A program made the position numbers and the translations under genes. Below the pieces are notes generated by a model. That model saw only the letters and a list, made by a program, of their open reading frames with translations. It had not been told where the DNA came from and made no database searches. A DNA stretch of 64,000 nucleotides, from assembly GCA_032622095.1 (NCBI GenBank), contig CP136065.1:241717530-241781529 (forward strand), in the 5' to 3' direction. The first letter of the stretch is position 1; each line of letters starts with the position of its first letter. The stretch comes from Siphonodentalium dalli. Its lineage: Eukaryota > Mollusca > Scaphopoda > Gadilida > Siphonodentaliidae. Shown piece by piece: positions 35,081-47,159 of this stretch.

Positions 35081-36303
35081 TAAGGCCAAAAAAATAATAT
35101 TATTTGTTTCCTATTACGGTGCCAAAAAATTCCAGGTAGGTAGGTAGGGATTTTTTTTTTTTTGGTAATATTTTTTTATTTTTTCCCCGAACAGTTAAGA
35201 AGTACATTAATGCTTACTCTTTATACTTGTGTTAAGGCTGTCCATGTATATTGCAAGTAAACAGTTAATGTAGCACAATAATATGATAAGTATTGTCAAT
35301 GTGAACAAACAAATGCCACCCAGGCACTCAATTATGCAGCTCTCTTGTAATTATTCTCTCAGTTTAGATTGTGGTGGCACATCTTTCTCAGAGCACAATA
35401 TTGACATATCAACAGGCCCAAGACATACACTATTACTTTATAATAACATAACTTGTATGATATTAATTCAAACCTCACTTAAATATTTGGTCATACACCT
35501 CAGGACCTAAGACACATATCTCACATGCACCTCAGACACATTGCACAGGGTGTAAATGTTCCTCAGGCATCCCTCAACTGCACTGAAATATAAAGTCCCA
35601 CACCACACTGAAAATGGTACCACAGGCCACACTTTGACTGAGGTACCACACCTCAGCATTCAAATTGGCATATGCATGCTTGTAAGTTTTATATACCCAA
35701 ACAAACCAGTAGATAATTTCATGTGCTTTTTAGTGCCCATCCCAGAAGGGTGTTTGATATGGTAGACATGCAGTCATCTTTATACTGTCTGTATACATAC
35801 TAGTAACTATGCCTGAACACTATGAATCCTTGATTGACTGGGGAGAGGAACTTTAAATTCTGATATAGAAACTCTTCTACATGTATATTGCTCTCTAGCA
35901 GATAAGACTTCTTCCCATATGACATGGGAGTTGAACAAACAAGATTACCACAGGCAGGTTTTAAAGACTGCAGATTTATTGGTGAGATTGGGATTCATCT
36001 GCAACCACAAATGGACATGTATTTTAATAGAAGTAAATTGTTTTTGAAAATTCCATCTAAAATTATTGCTGCTTAATGTAAACATAGTATATAGTATATA
36101 TTTAACGATTTTGATGTGTTTACATGCCAATGACATGCATTAAAAAAAAATTAAAAATTAAAAAAAAATTTTTTTTTTTTTTTTTTGGGTTGTAATTTTT
36201 TGATTTGGGTTGAAATTTGAAGAAAAAAAAGTCCAGGTCGGCCCAATTTCGGCAGGTCGGTCGGGTAACCGGAAACACAGATGTTTTTTTTTTTTGGCCT
36301 AAG
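35081..36303. mobile_element. Candidate 1.2-kb DNA element M
   Basis: The left end TAAGGCCAAAAAAATAAT ... GTTTCC and the right end GGAAACAC ... TTTTTGGCCTA are imperfect terminal inverted repeats, followed inward by GGTAGGTAGG and the CGGCAGGTCGGTCGGG complement. A solo end of the same kind lies at about 41706-41785. The interior has no recognisable transposase. Confidence 0.55.
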
Positions 36304-36518
36304 TTGTTATGCTATATATGTAGTATTCCGGGATTTTCTCAAGAGAATTAGACTATTGATAAACTCTAATTGCATTGGAAGTCATTGATACACAATCCAC
36401 AGTTTTCAATTACAGTAGGTCAATATACCATTATGTAGAATGGATAGTTGGATACAAGTAATAGCTTCCCTTCTGAGTAATATGGCGTTATGCACTGCTC
36501 ATATACGGGGCTGACCTC

Positions 36519-36938
36519 AAAATATGGTGCTGACATTTACAGAATGAGGTCCACAGAGGGTGGGTTTAGTGACGCTACCCTGCACAGTGGGCTAGCATCA
36601 TTCGATTCACCCTCTGGGGACCTTATTCTTCTTATGCCTCTTCGTCTCGGGAAATCTTATTTGGAAATTATCTTTGTTATCAATTTTTAACATTTTTTTT
36701 CTTCTTTCGTTCAGTTTCTCTAATCCCTAAATTGGCAGACGACACAATGTATAATCGATGTGCCCAATAGGTGCACATCATCATCTTCACTATCTGAGAA
36801 CTTAAATATTTGATTAGGTCTCCCATAGCAGATGAGATTATGGGACGCTAGCCCACTGTGCGGGATAGCATCAGTAATTCCCCCCCCCCCCCTGGGGACC
36901 TCATTCTGCAATTGTTCAGCGCCGTATTTTGGGGGCTG
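36519..36938. mobile_element. Family B element, copy 5
   Basis: Ends AAAATATGGTGCTGACA and CAGCGCCGTATTTTG. Hairpins contain GAATGAGGTCCACAGAGG and its complement. A C homopolymer (about 36880) replaces part of the right arm. Confidence 0.75.
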
Positions 36939-36959
36939 ATTTTGGGGGTTATCGAATGT

Positions 36960-37260
36960 GCCGAAACATTGTTACATGTAAGTATGAGTTATCCCATACC
37001 GTCGAGGTGGAATTTTCCAACTGGTCCGTCAAATTTTCCCGAATGTTGAAAAATATTCGACTTTTCGTGTAAAAACAACAACATTCACACTAAATACTGG
37101 TTGAATTACCAAACTACCAGAACAGCAAACTGCTTTTGGTGTGAAATATCCAACTAATGCTGTGTCAGGCATGAAATTATCAACCGTTTAACATGTTTGC
37201 CATAGGGTGGATGAGACACCCCAAACACACCATGCACTCTGAGTCCTTTAGACAGTTCTG
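36960..37260. repeat. Dispersed repeat R, probable copy
   Basis: GGAATTTTCCAACTGG, ACTGGTTGAATTACCAAAC and GAAATATCCAACTAATG match other R copies. Confidence 0.45.
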
Positions 37261-37285
37261 AAGCGATAACTCAAACAGTTGGAGC

Positions 37286-38496
37286 GGTGAAAATCAAACA
37301 TCCAACTATTCATATTCAGTTAAAATAAAACATCTAACTATTCATATTCAGTTAAAATAAAACATTTAACTATTCGCAGTCAGTGAAAATCAACCATATA
37401 ACTGTCGATAGTCAGTGAAAATCAACCATCTAACTGTTCATAATCAGTGAAAATCAACCATCTAACTGTTCATAATCAGTGAAAATCAACCATCTAACTG
37501 TTCATAATCAGTGAAAATCAACCATCTAACTGTTCATCATCAATGAAAATCAACCATCTAACTGTTCATTATCAGTGGAAATCAACCATCCAACTGTTCA
37601 GTCAGTGGAAATCAACCATCCAACTTTTCAGTCAGTGGAAATCAACCATCTAACTGTTCATGATCAGTGGAAATCTACCGTCTAACTGTTCATCATCAGT
37701 GGAAATCAACCATCTAACTGTTCATCATCAGTGGAAATCAACCATCTAACTGTTCATCATCAGTGGAAATCAACCATCTAACTGTCGATACTCGATAGTC
37801 AGTGAAAATAAACCATCTAACTGTTCATTGTTCATGAAAATCAACCATCTAACTGTTCATGGTCAGTGACAATCCACCATATAACTGTTCATTGTTCATG
37901 AAAATCAACCATCTAACTGTTCATTGTCAGTGAAAATCAACCATCTAACTGTTCATAGTTCATGAAAATCAACCACATAACTGTTCATAGTTCATGAAAA
38001 TCAACCATCTAACTGTTCATAGTTCATGGAAATCAACCATCTAACTGTTCATAGTTCATGAAAATCAACCATCTAACTGTCGATAGTTCATGGAAATCAA
38101 CCATCTAACTGTTCATGATCAGTGAAAATCAACCATCAAACTGTTCATAATCAATGACAATCGACCATCTAACTGTTCAGCATCAATGGAAATCAACCAT
38201 CCAACTGTCGATAGTCAGTGAACATCCAACTATTCATAGCAGTTAAAATCAAACATCTAACTGTTCATTCAAGTTGTTCATGAAATTCAACCATCTTCAT
38301 TTAACTTAATAATAAATGAAAATCAACCATCTGACTGTTCATAGTTCATGAAAATCAGCAATCTAACTGTTCATTGTCAGTGAAAATCAAACATCTAACT
38401 GTTCATGGTTCATTAAAATCAACCATCTAACTGTTCATGGTTCATTAAAATCAACCATCTAACTGTTCATTTAACTTAATAATTAATGAAAATCCA
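37286..38496. repeat. 32-bp tandem array, about 37 units
   Basis: The unit is GTGAAAATCAACCATCTAAC followed by TGTTCATNNTCA. Subtypes GTTCATGA, CAGTGGAA and GATAGTCA cluster in blocks. The outer units are more diverged than the middle ones. Confidence 0.95.
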
Positions 38497-38499
38497 TAG

Positions 38500-39038
38500 T
38501 CCATAGTCAGTTTTATAGCCGGTCGTTAATATACTTGACTTCTGATCTCAAATTATGTCTTATATTGGCATCATCCTATGTTGGACCAGACCCATCAAAC
38601 ATCACAGACATGCTGACCTATTTTTATTGTTATATTTTTATTGCTATGATGCACTAACTATAGAATGTTGCAGTCTCATCTTTATTGGTACATGGAAGTG
38701 TATTCCCAAACCTAACAGAGCTCTATTGATTTTGGTGGAGATAGGCCAATTAACCGAATGGATGTTTACCATCACTCTGCTCTTCTCATCTGTCTCTGGA
38801 CGTGTCTATAGATAATAATGTAGTTGCACGGTATAAGGCGATAAAGAATAAATACCTAAATTATCATCTGATTTTTCTTGGAAAATTGGGGCGGGAAGGG
38901 AGGAGATTTGTTTTTATTATTTATTTAGTACGTCCAAGTGCTATGGGTTAATGCTGGCACTCTATTCATTTCCATCGTTTAACCATTGCGTTCAGTTCCA
39001 ACAGTTCGTCGTAAAAATGTCATAGACAATTTTTGGCA
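38500..39038. other. No recognised feature
   Basis: Contains an 86-codon open frame (38555-38815) that I do not recognise. No repeats seen. Confidence 0.45.
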
Positions 39039-39275
39039 ATATGCCCTGTCACTAACTCGCGGCCATATTGGATTCACCAGGCCCGGTTCCGTTGTTCTAG
39101 TGCTCCGTGCCAAAGGCCTATAGTAGCATTTCCATATATGAAAGTCATGAATATTCAAAAGCTCCATATATGGAAATGCTACCCCAGAACTTTGACCTGT
39201 AGAACTATAACCACGGAACCGGGGCTGGATGAATCTCTGAAATCCAATACTGCCGCGACTCCGTGATCGCGCATA
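39039..39275. mobile_element. Family F palindromic MITE, copy 1
   Basis: CGCGGCCATATTGGATT pairs with the complement near 39240-39257. The centre TAGCATTTCCATATATG pairs with CATATATGGAAATGCTA. A second copy is at 51130-51406. Confidence 0.75.
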
Positions 39276-39647
39276 TTCTCTGAAGTTGAAATCTTAACAT
39301 CTTGGCTGCATGTGTAGTGTTATGCATATCGACCGACCTTTGTTAGCCCCGAACCATAACACCTTGGTTGCATGTATATTGTATGCACCGACACCGACCA
39401 CTGTTGGTCCCATTGTATTTTAATAGCTGCGTTTGCGAATCAAATTGCGGCTCTCAAGAGACTTATAGTTAGATTGCTTGTTCAAGTTCAAGACTAAGTA
39501 CACATGAATTATAACTATAGTCTTAACATAATGAATTTCCATGCATGCCATCGCTCCCACGGGAACGGCGAAGAGAACATGGGAAGAGTTCTGGTAACAC
39601 ATTCTATACTAAACGGATTTTCCCCACTCAGTTATAAAAGTTTACAT

Positions 39648-39880
39648 TGGATTGATTGATTGATTGGTTGATTTTTATTTGTACAATAACAAAAGATATA
39701 ACAACAAAATTATGAACAAGTATATGATATACATTGTACTGGAGCAGCATGACCATGTTGGTCGTCTTCCTGCTGCCCTGGAATTGTCTATTATTCATCT
39801 GGAGGGGTTTTCAGGAAAAAATGAGCAGACGACAGATAATAAAAGTCGAAAAGGAGTCCTATTTATTGGAGGGATTTGTT
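39648..39880 (-). mobile_element. Possible LINE 3' end, reverse strand
   Basis: Read on the reverse strand, an A/T-rich 3' end (TGTACAAATAAAAATCAACC) runs into an (ATCA)n tail at 39648-39672. This is the layout of a truncated LINE copy. No protein motif is present. Two short near-repeats around 39300-39400 (GCATGTNTANTGT, ACCGACC) were also noted. Confidence 0.4.
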
Positions 39881-39982
39881 GAGATAACATATCATAATAA
39901 GTTCCACAAATAATTTGTTGATGTTATCATAATGAACAATTTATTGGGAACTACTTGTCAATGAGTATTTAGTATATAAAAA

Positions 39983-40247
39983 GTTTATCCTTCAATGACT
40001 GGCGCTTCCTGAATTTTTGCGAAATCCTGTGCTAATGCATTCTCTTATATATGCGAGTCTCCCATATAGGGAGCCTCGCATATATAAGATAATACACTGG
40101 CCTAACATTTACCTTGACATTGTAAGCCAGTGCATTCTCTTATATATGCGAGGCTCCATCATGTGGGAGACTCGGATATATAAGAGAATACACTGGCACA
40201 TGATAATTAATGCTGCAACAGCGCAGCTCCCGTCACAAAAGGGTTAA
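39983..40247. mobile_element. Family A-related MITE, diverged subfamily
   Basis: It has two hairpins with GCATTCTCTTATATATGCGAG arms but a different loop (TCCCATATAGGGAGCC), ending AAAAGGGTTAA. The left edge matches the element starting at 56854 (GACTGG, GCTTCCTGAA). Confidence 0.7.
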
Positions 40248-40310
40248 TTGGTCGCTCAGTTCGTCTGGCTTACCTCTCTCTTGCGAATTTAACATGATCG
40301 TTTGTATAAG

Positions 40311-40565
40311 CAAGCCTTGAAATAGGGTGTCTGTCATTTGCAGAATGAGGTCCCCAGAGGGTGAATTTAGTGATGCTACCCCGCATAGCGGGCTAGCATC
40401 ACCAAATTCACGCTCTGGGAACCTCATTCTGCTGAGGTGTAAGCAGAATGAGGTCCCCAGATGGTGAATTTGGTGATGCTAAGCCCGCTATGCGGGGTAG
40501 CATCACTAAATTCACCCTCTGGGGACCTCATTCTGCAAATGACAGACACCCTATTTCAAGGCTTG
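40311..40565. mobile_element. Family B compact copy: a palindrome made of two palindromes
   Basis: The 255-bp segment has near-perfect termini CAAGCCTTGAAATAGGGT / ACCCTATTTCAAGGCTTG. Each half is itself a hairpin with GAATGAGGTCCCCAGA-type arms. It is the best-preserved B copy in the window. Confidence 0.85.
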
Positions 40566-42040
40566 TGTATAAGTTTTGTTTTCCTCGACGGATTCATGGT
40601 GTTGAGTCTACAATCTACCTGATACTCTTGTTCTGTTAAAACGTGATCAGCAAATATACAAAGGACACGTGAGTTTTCGCAATAGGTGCTTTTGTCTTGA
40701 TTGAATTGTTAGGAAAACTACACCTTGCGCGCATCAAAATAGATGCGTGTTAATTGTTGAACATGTGTGATTCTGCCTGGTTTCAAGCACATCAAACAGT
40801 GGCCTGATGAGGTGAATTATCAACACACTTCCCGCGTTGGCCAACACACTATACCTATTCTTATACCATATAGACCCACCGAGTTCAACCTTAATGGTCG
40901 TTTTTTATGAGTAGAGCTATGAGTTTCGGGTAGAATTAGCACAAACGATCCAGTGCAACGCGTGGCGCTTGTGTTCGTTGTATATCTTTGAAGTCGGTTT
41001 CCACTTGCGTTAAAGTGGTTACATGCTATTATTTGCTGCGGTATAAATCAAATATAAGCGGCACCATAGCAATGCGCATGAGAAAATTGGCGATGGTCTG
41101 CTGTGGGTCAATTCATTTATTACCCTGGCGCCCACGTATTAGAAAATACTTACTTTGTATTTATATCAGCACTGACTATAAAAATACTAGAAACACATGG
41201 ACCCTTCGCCATGTTGTTTGGATATCATGCATATATACTCGAGCTTTGCAATGCCGAATCACCACTGCGGAAAAGCTCAATTTTCAACTTTTTGAAATTC
41301 CATTTTGAAACTTTACCTACCTGGAAACATTTCGACTGTAATTTTAAATGTTCTAATGCTAAGTCCAAAACAAAAAACTGCTCTGTTTCCGATAACATTG
41401 GGACATTTTCCAGACAGGCATGCACATTTTTTTTAAAAACCATTCAGCCGTAAGCGATATATTAGTGTAGTCACGGTGCCATGGAACATGGTAGATCCAT
41501 GTGTATTGGAAATAAGCCAAGCATGTTGAAAGCATTGGATAAAAATATGTTGCCTCTTGTTCACTCACTCACTCTGCGGTAAGATCTCCTCTACCAATGT
41601 TGAGCTTAATAACCCACTTATTTTGGTTTTGGGATTGTGAAAACGACAAATATTCACATTGACACATTGACACTCTAAACTATATAGACTAGCTTTCTGG
41701 AGAAAATAAAAAAAATTGAGGCAGGCAACAAATCTCAGCCAGGCAGGGGTATCGGAAACAAAGAGGTTTAGTTTTGGCCTATGGGAAATATTTACAAACA
41801 GAATTATCCTGAATCTTCCCTGAGTAGAATTCTACGTTACTGCACCAAGTAAGAAATTCCGCAAAAACTAATTATTTTATATAAATCCCAAATATGATAA
41901 TGAAACTTGTTACAAGTCCATTTTCCATATATAAATGTATGATGTTTAAACATTTATATATATTGGTTTATACTATGAATCACGCGCCATTCCATAAATG
42001 TGCATGAAATGCCCTATCCAAAATTGGTTACTGGAACAGG
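40566..42040. other. No recognised gene
   Basis: Open frames of 106-116 codons overlap at 40988-41453 but resemble nothing known. A solo end of element M lies at about 41706-41785. Confidence 0.4.
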
Positions 42041-43016
42041 GGGGGGGGGGGGGTAAAAAGTTTTTTCCGGGCACGTATGCCGGGGTGGGTGGGTGGTCGA
42101 TAGGACCAACAAACAATTTTTTCCGCAACTCAAAAATATTTTCCCTGCAAGTGTTTTGACTGTTTTTGCAAATGAGTTTCGCTTATAACACATCTATATG
42201 TCAATATTAACATAAATGACAAATTTCATGATGATCAGACAAACAGTATAGCCTGTAGCCCATGCTAATGGATTGAATTTTTGAAATCCAAGATGGCTGC
42301 ATGCTGGCAGCCATGTTTCTTTTGACCGAATGACCCCAAAATGACTTGTTCCTATTTACATGTCAATGTTAACATCCATGACTAATAGTATGCACATTAA
42401 TTCATATACAGCTGTTCACAGTGAATTTTCCCCACGCAAATCTCTGTTTTAGTGTTAAAAATGGGGTGGGTGTCCAAAAATGGGCGGAAAAAACTGCCGA
42501 AAACGGAAAAAACAATTTGGACGCAGGGGTGGGCGGGTCCCAAGAAGGGTCGAAAGTCGAAAAATCAGCATACGTGCCTGCAAATTTTTCCGACCACCCC
42601 CCTGACTGGAACTAATAAGAAAAATCAGCTGTATATGAATTTATGTGCATACTATTAGTCATGGATGTCAACATTGACATGTAAATAGGAACAAGTCATT
42701 TTGGGGTCATTCGGTCAAGGTAAAAAAAAAACATGGCTGCCAGCAGCCATCTTGGATTTTCAAAAATCAATCCATCAGCGTCGGCTTATACAGGCTATAC
42801 TGTTTGTCTGATCATCTTGAAATTTGTCATTTATGTTAATAATTGACATACAGATGTGTTTTAAGCCAAACTCATTGCAAAAACAGTCCAAAAGACTTGC
42901 AGGAAAACTAGTTTTGAGTTGCGGAAAAAATTGTTTGTTTGGTCCTATCGACCAACCACCCATCCCGGCATACGTGCCCGGAATTGTTTTTTTTTTCCAA
43001 CCCCCCCCCCCCCCCC
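42041..43016. repeat. Large foldback (inverted repeat) of about 975 bp
   Basis: The left arm (about 42041-42415) and right arm (about 42625-43016) are mutual complements over most of their length: GGGCACGTATGCCGGGG / CCCGGCATACGTGCCC outside, AGCTG and TATATGAATT pairs inside. The spacer is about 200 bp. G and C homopolymers sit at the outer tips. The right arm shares GGGGTCATTCGG and GGCTGCCAGCAGCCATCTT with 52420-52840. Confidence 0.85.
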
Positions 43017-43039
43017 CTGACTGGAACTAATACAAAAAA

Positions 43040-44509
43040 AAAATGAATGTCAGTACGACCCGTCATTTTGGCGACAAGTCAGAATGTCCACCAGGCTTTC
43101 GTATGTCTATATATAGACATTAAACCTTCTGAATTCGCGTACAAAAAAGCTCAATCATTTTATACAGACTTCCAACCGTTCCCGCCTTTGGCATTCCAGT
43201 TGACAAAGTTATTATAGTTTAGCAATTACACAATCAAGTAACAATTTTAGTTGGCTCATACGATTGCGCGGATGAATTCATATAAATGAAGTGGCGTCTG
43301 AGCATAATTGCAGAATGAGTCTTAAAATTGCCGTGAAATTATCCTGAGCCATTAGCTGATGGAAGCGACAAGCCAATAATATCGTCATTTGGATCGACAC
43401 TTCTATCCGCATTATCTGTGAAACTATAGTCCTCCTGACTCCTGAGTCCTGATTACAATAAAACATGTGCGCCGTGCAGTTGCCTTGAGCGAGATAACAC
43501 TTTTTTTCAGCAACAAAATCAACGAACAAATTCTATAAGATCTATAAGACACACGTACCTACATTATATATAGAGCTGATTGAACCTTGAAAATATATAT
43601 AACATGTACAGGCATCCTGCATTATTATGTATATGGTAAAAACTAAGAAACTATATAATATTATATTATGGAATTGATTATAGACATTGAAATACTTAAG
43701 CTAGATACCGTTTGTGTTATACATGTGAAAACAGAGAACACATTCTATAAGACAAACCAAGACATTACAGAGTTAATTGGTCCTTATGATATGACTTAAT
43801 TATGCGCCGTGAAACAGCCTTAGATATCTCTTTTTTTTTTTTTTACCAGCGACGATCAACATTTTTGTGGAGGAAAACCTCGACACAAATACCGGTACTT
43901 TATAACCATGACATTACATATTATTACATATTATTCCTCCATAGTATGGTACCACGTGTTGATCTGCCTGAACTATATATAGATAACGTTTTACAACAGC
44001 GAAAGCAATGGCTGAGAACTAACACAAGACAGTAATTACACTGTTATAAAAATCCGTAAAAATTATAAATATTACGGTAATGTACTCGGATCTATTTACC
44101 GTATAATGTTACGACATATTGTACCCGCCTAATCGTGGCCATTCACGGATATGTCTTTACGTGTCACAATGTTGGTATAAATGATGCAAGTGTCTCCACC
44201 CATTCTGATCAAAATATATGACACAGTGTGTTGTACATTTACGGTAATGTGTTCCTTAAATACAATGTTTCATAAACTTACAATGTTATAACACAATGTT
44301 CCGTAACGTTTTTGGCACAATGTTCCGTAATATTAAGGAGAGTTAATTAAGTTTATGGTCCTCTTGGTGATAATATCGCTGGTGCACCACAGATATGGAT
44401 CCGTTTTCCCCAGCGAAGACAACAAGCGAAATCTTTGGCAGAGGAACAATTCTCAATAAATATTATACCTTATGGAGTTGATTAGACTAAACACAACCTT
44501 CACTTCCAT
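43040..44509. other. No recognised feature
   Basis: AT-rich intron. Several ACAATGTT(C/A)-type phrases recur in 44160-44340 without a fixed period. No gene is recognised. Confidence 0.45.
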
Positions 44510-44958
44510 TTAAAGGTACTCAACCCGATAAAACTCCTCTCAATTACTATTTCAATGGCTTCGGGGGTCAAAAATATTTGATTCGAGTCGAGGAAGTCAC
44601 CCATCAAAGCTCAGATTTGTTAGATATCGATTTTAGAAATCTATTATTTTTCATTATCGGGAATACTATCTGGCCCAGAACTCAGTCAAAATTGCGTAAA
44701 AATTACCACTTGATTTTAGAGTTATTCATCCTTGCCTGTTTGAATAGATTTGGAGTACACATCCAGAGCAGATTACGGCAGTTATTGGTACTCATCTCGA
44801 GAACATAACAAATTTGAAAAATCAATATCTAATAACTCTGAATCAAATATTTTTTACCTCCAAAGCCAAAGAAATAGTAATATAGGACCCTCTGATCGGA
44901 TTGTTGTTGTTGGAATCTGTTGAGATGGGGACCCTCTTTACGGGTTGAGTACATTTAA
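44510..44958. mobile_element. Family C MITE, copy 4 (TTAA-flanked)
   Basis: TTAAAGGTACTCAACCCG starts it and CGGGTTGAGTACATTTAA ends it. These are the clearest inverted termini of the family. Confidence 0.85.
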
Positions 44959-46354
44959 GCTTGTCCACCAGATTGGTTTCATTTGAGCCAATACATTACG
45001 GTTGTTCGTGCAACACATATATAGGCCTACGGGTAATATTATACCAACACAATGTTCAGCATATATTTCATAAACACACAGTGTGCATGGGTCAACACGA
45101 GACCAGATTATTTAAATTTTTTATCGCAGTTGTTTATCGGCTCACTGAATTTCATTCGGTTATATAATCTGCATTTATCACCGAACTTATGCGTGTGACA
45201 AACTGGTTTGAACTCGATCGCGCAATCGCTTAGTGTAGATGTAAAATAAATAGATTTCGCACTAATATGTTAATTTTCACATTTTACTGTCTGGAGTATA
45301 TTGTCCATAACTTGTTTACCATCGATTTGTCAAGAGGCACGAGATCGAATATCATTAAAGTTTGTCATTTGATCTAAGAAATAATAAATTCTGATGAATC
45401 ATGGAGACCGGTTAGTTTGGGGACATGCATCCCGTGAACCAGAAAATGTGAGGATGTGAGATCATATTCCACCAGTACAAAACCTGGGAACTTTTTGCTG
45501 TGCAGGTTATATATTTCTTAGTTATTATATAACTATAATTGTTATCTACTATATATTTTGAGACTTCCGTATATATGTGTGTATGTGTGTGTGTATATAC
45601 TTTATAGAAGCGAAAACGGCTGCATGGATCGAGCTCAAATTTCGTATATAAGGGTAAAAAACTCACGGGGATCCTCGACATCGCGTTTTGGACAAGCTCT
45701 GAGCACTCATTCTCCACTCCCAATCACCAAAATCACCGCAAAGGGCACTTCGGGGGTTAAGGCATCAACGATCTTTATATCGACCATATTTGGAGTTGTT
45801 AACCGACAAACGCTCTTTATTGCCATCGACGTTGGTAAACGGTTACCCGTGTGTACGAAACTACGGATGCAAAACGCGAAATGCATTTATCTCGATTAAA
45901 AAGGCAGAATTAACGTGTTTTGTGATTCTTATGTCTGTCGTTCCTAGGAACGGGGGAAATTTTCAATCATACCTCTTTTAGGGTACTGCGTTTTGTGTGA
46001 AAAAACAAAATGCGTGTTGTGTGATTCTTATGTCTGTCGTTCCTAGGAACGGGGGAAATTTTGGGACGGATACTGCGTGTTGTGTGATTCTTACTTAATC
46101 GGGTAAAATAAGGTCTAATCGGGTAAAATATTGAAAAACCAAAAATTAAATTAAAAAATTAATCAAAAATTAATTCAAAAATCCAGTAAATTAAAAATGC
46201 ACAATTAACTCATGTTATAAACAAAAAATTAATATTAACTCATTGAAATTTTTTTTTTAAATTAAACAATTAATAAAAAAATTCATAAAAAAAATTGTCA
46301 TGTTTCTGACGAACGCCGACAGTGGCGGGCTAACCTGCTAATATAATATATTTC
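44959..46354. other. Intronic sequence with small repeats
   Basis: It holds an inverted fragment of repeat Q (about 45440-45500, complement of GTACTGGTGGAATATGA), a direct duplication of about 95 bp (TTATGTCTGTCGTTCCTAGG at about 45929 and 46028) and an A/T low-complexity tract (46130-46290). The 113-codon frame at 45558-45899 is not recognised. Confidence 0.45.
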
Positions 46355-46720
46355 GTGAAGGTCCCAACTCGAAGTTGCCCGATTAAAGTGACATTGGAAT
46401 TTCTCCCGGGTTATTAATTCGATGTTTATTGCGATATCGGCCCACAAAAGTCACAACAAAGTATGCAACCTCGAGCTGCATGGGACCACCCCCAAATATG
46501 AAGTAGTTTATTGAGGAACAAGTATTAACAAAGAATATACATTGGTTGTTCAATGTTATAAAGTTATAAAGTCAAATGGTAAGAACATCAAACAGTTCCC
46601 ATGCAGGTTTTGTACTGGTGGAATATGATGTCGCAAGCCGGAGTAGAGATTCGTGACATGATCAAGATGTGAGACACCCTTCAGTATATGAGTAACAGTT
46701 TACCTGGTTGTGTTGCACGT
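46355..46720. repeat. Dispersed repeat Q, copy 2
   Basis: Aligns by eye with 4975-5350 over most of its length, with indels. Confidence 0.6.
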
Positions 46721-46796
46721 GGCTTGGATTACGAGCATGTAGCATTCTAATCAAGCGATACAATCACAATATTCATAGGCAATCTTTCAAAGCTTA

Positions 46797-47159
46797 TTGC
46801 AATTTGTCACGAAGAAGTTGAGCGATCGATTTCCGAGTAAAAAACTGACGTGTACACGGAATTGCATGTTTTCCGCAGAGTCTTCCAGAGACCGTGTGAG
46901 TATGGTAGCCGTTCGTGAGCATACCGAATTAATCAAAGTAATTCTCAATAATTTGCCATCCACGCAATTCTGTGGAGATCTCATGATATTGATCTACACG
47001 AGCGAGTTACTACTGCGTCGATATCGCACGATTCGTGGCCCCGTCACTCTTGTCTCAAACACGGCTAATACAATTTATAAACCCAAGCCGACAGGATTGA
47101 TTCAGCTCAATTTCCATCCTTTTAACCCAGTTGGAGACCGTCTCGTGAATAAGGAATAA
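46797..47159 (+). CDS. Unrecognised open frame (up to 120 codons)
   Basis: I do not recognise this protein. The open stretch begins with a TTG, and its first ATG (46867) would give 97 residues. It is moderately basic, with no clear signal peptide, domain or repeat. It is sense-oriented inside the ANKRD50 intron and lacks obvious splice context. It may be chance, or an eroded fragment of a mobile element. Confidence 0.15.
   Translation: MQFVTKKLSDRFPSKKLTCTRNCMFSAESSRDRVSMVAVREHTELIKVILNNLPSTQFCGDLMILIYTSELLLRRYRTIRGPVTLVSNTANTIYKPKPTGLIQLNFHPFNPVGDRLVNKE

Noticed and set aside
35081-36303. Retroviral or LTR element
   Set aside because: The ends are inverted rather than direct repeats, and no gag or pol motif is present.
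40988-41453. Overlapping ORFs of 106 and 116 codons on + and 69-72 codons on -
   Set aside because: No similarity is recognised and no frame is clearly preferred; chance frames are likely.
42421-42658. ORFs with GVGVQKWAEK / GWVSKNGRKK as a protein
   Set aside because: Two overlapping frames in the spacer of the foldback, low complexity, with no recognisable domain.
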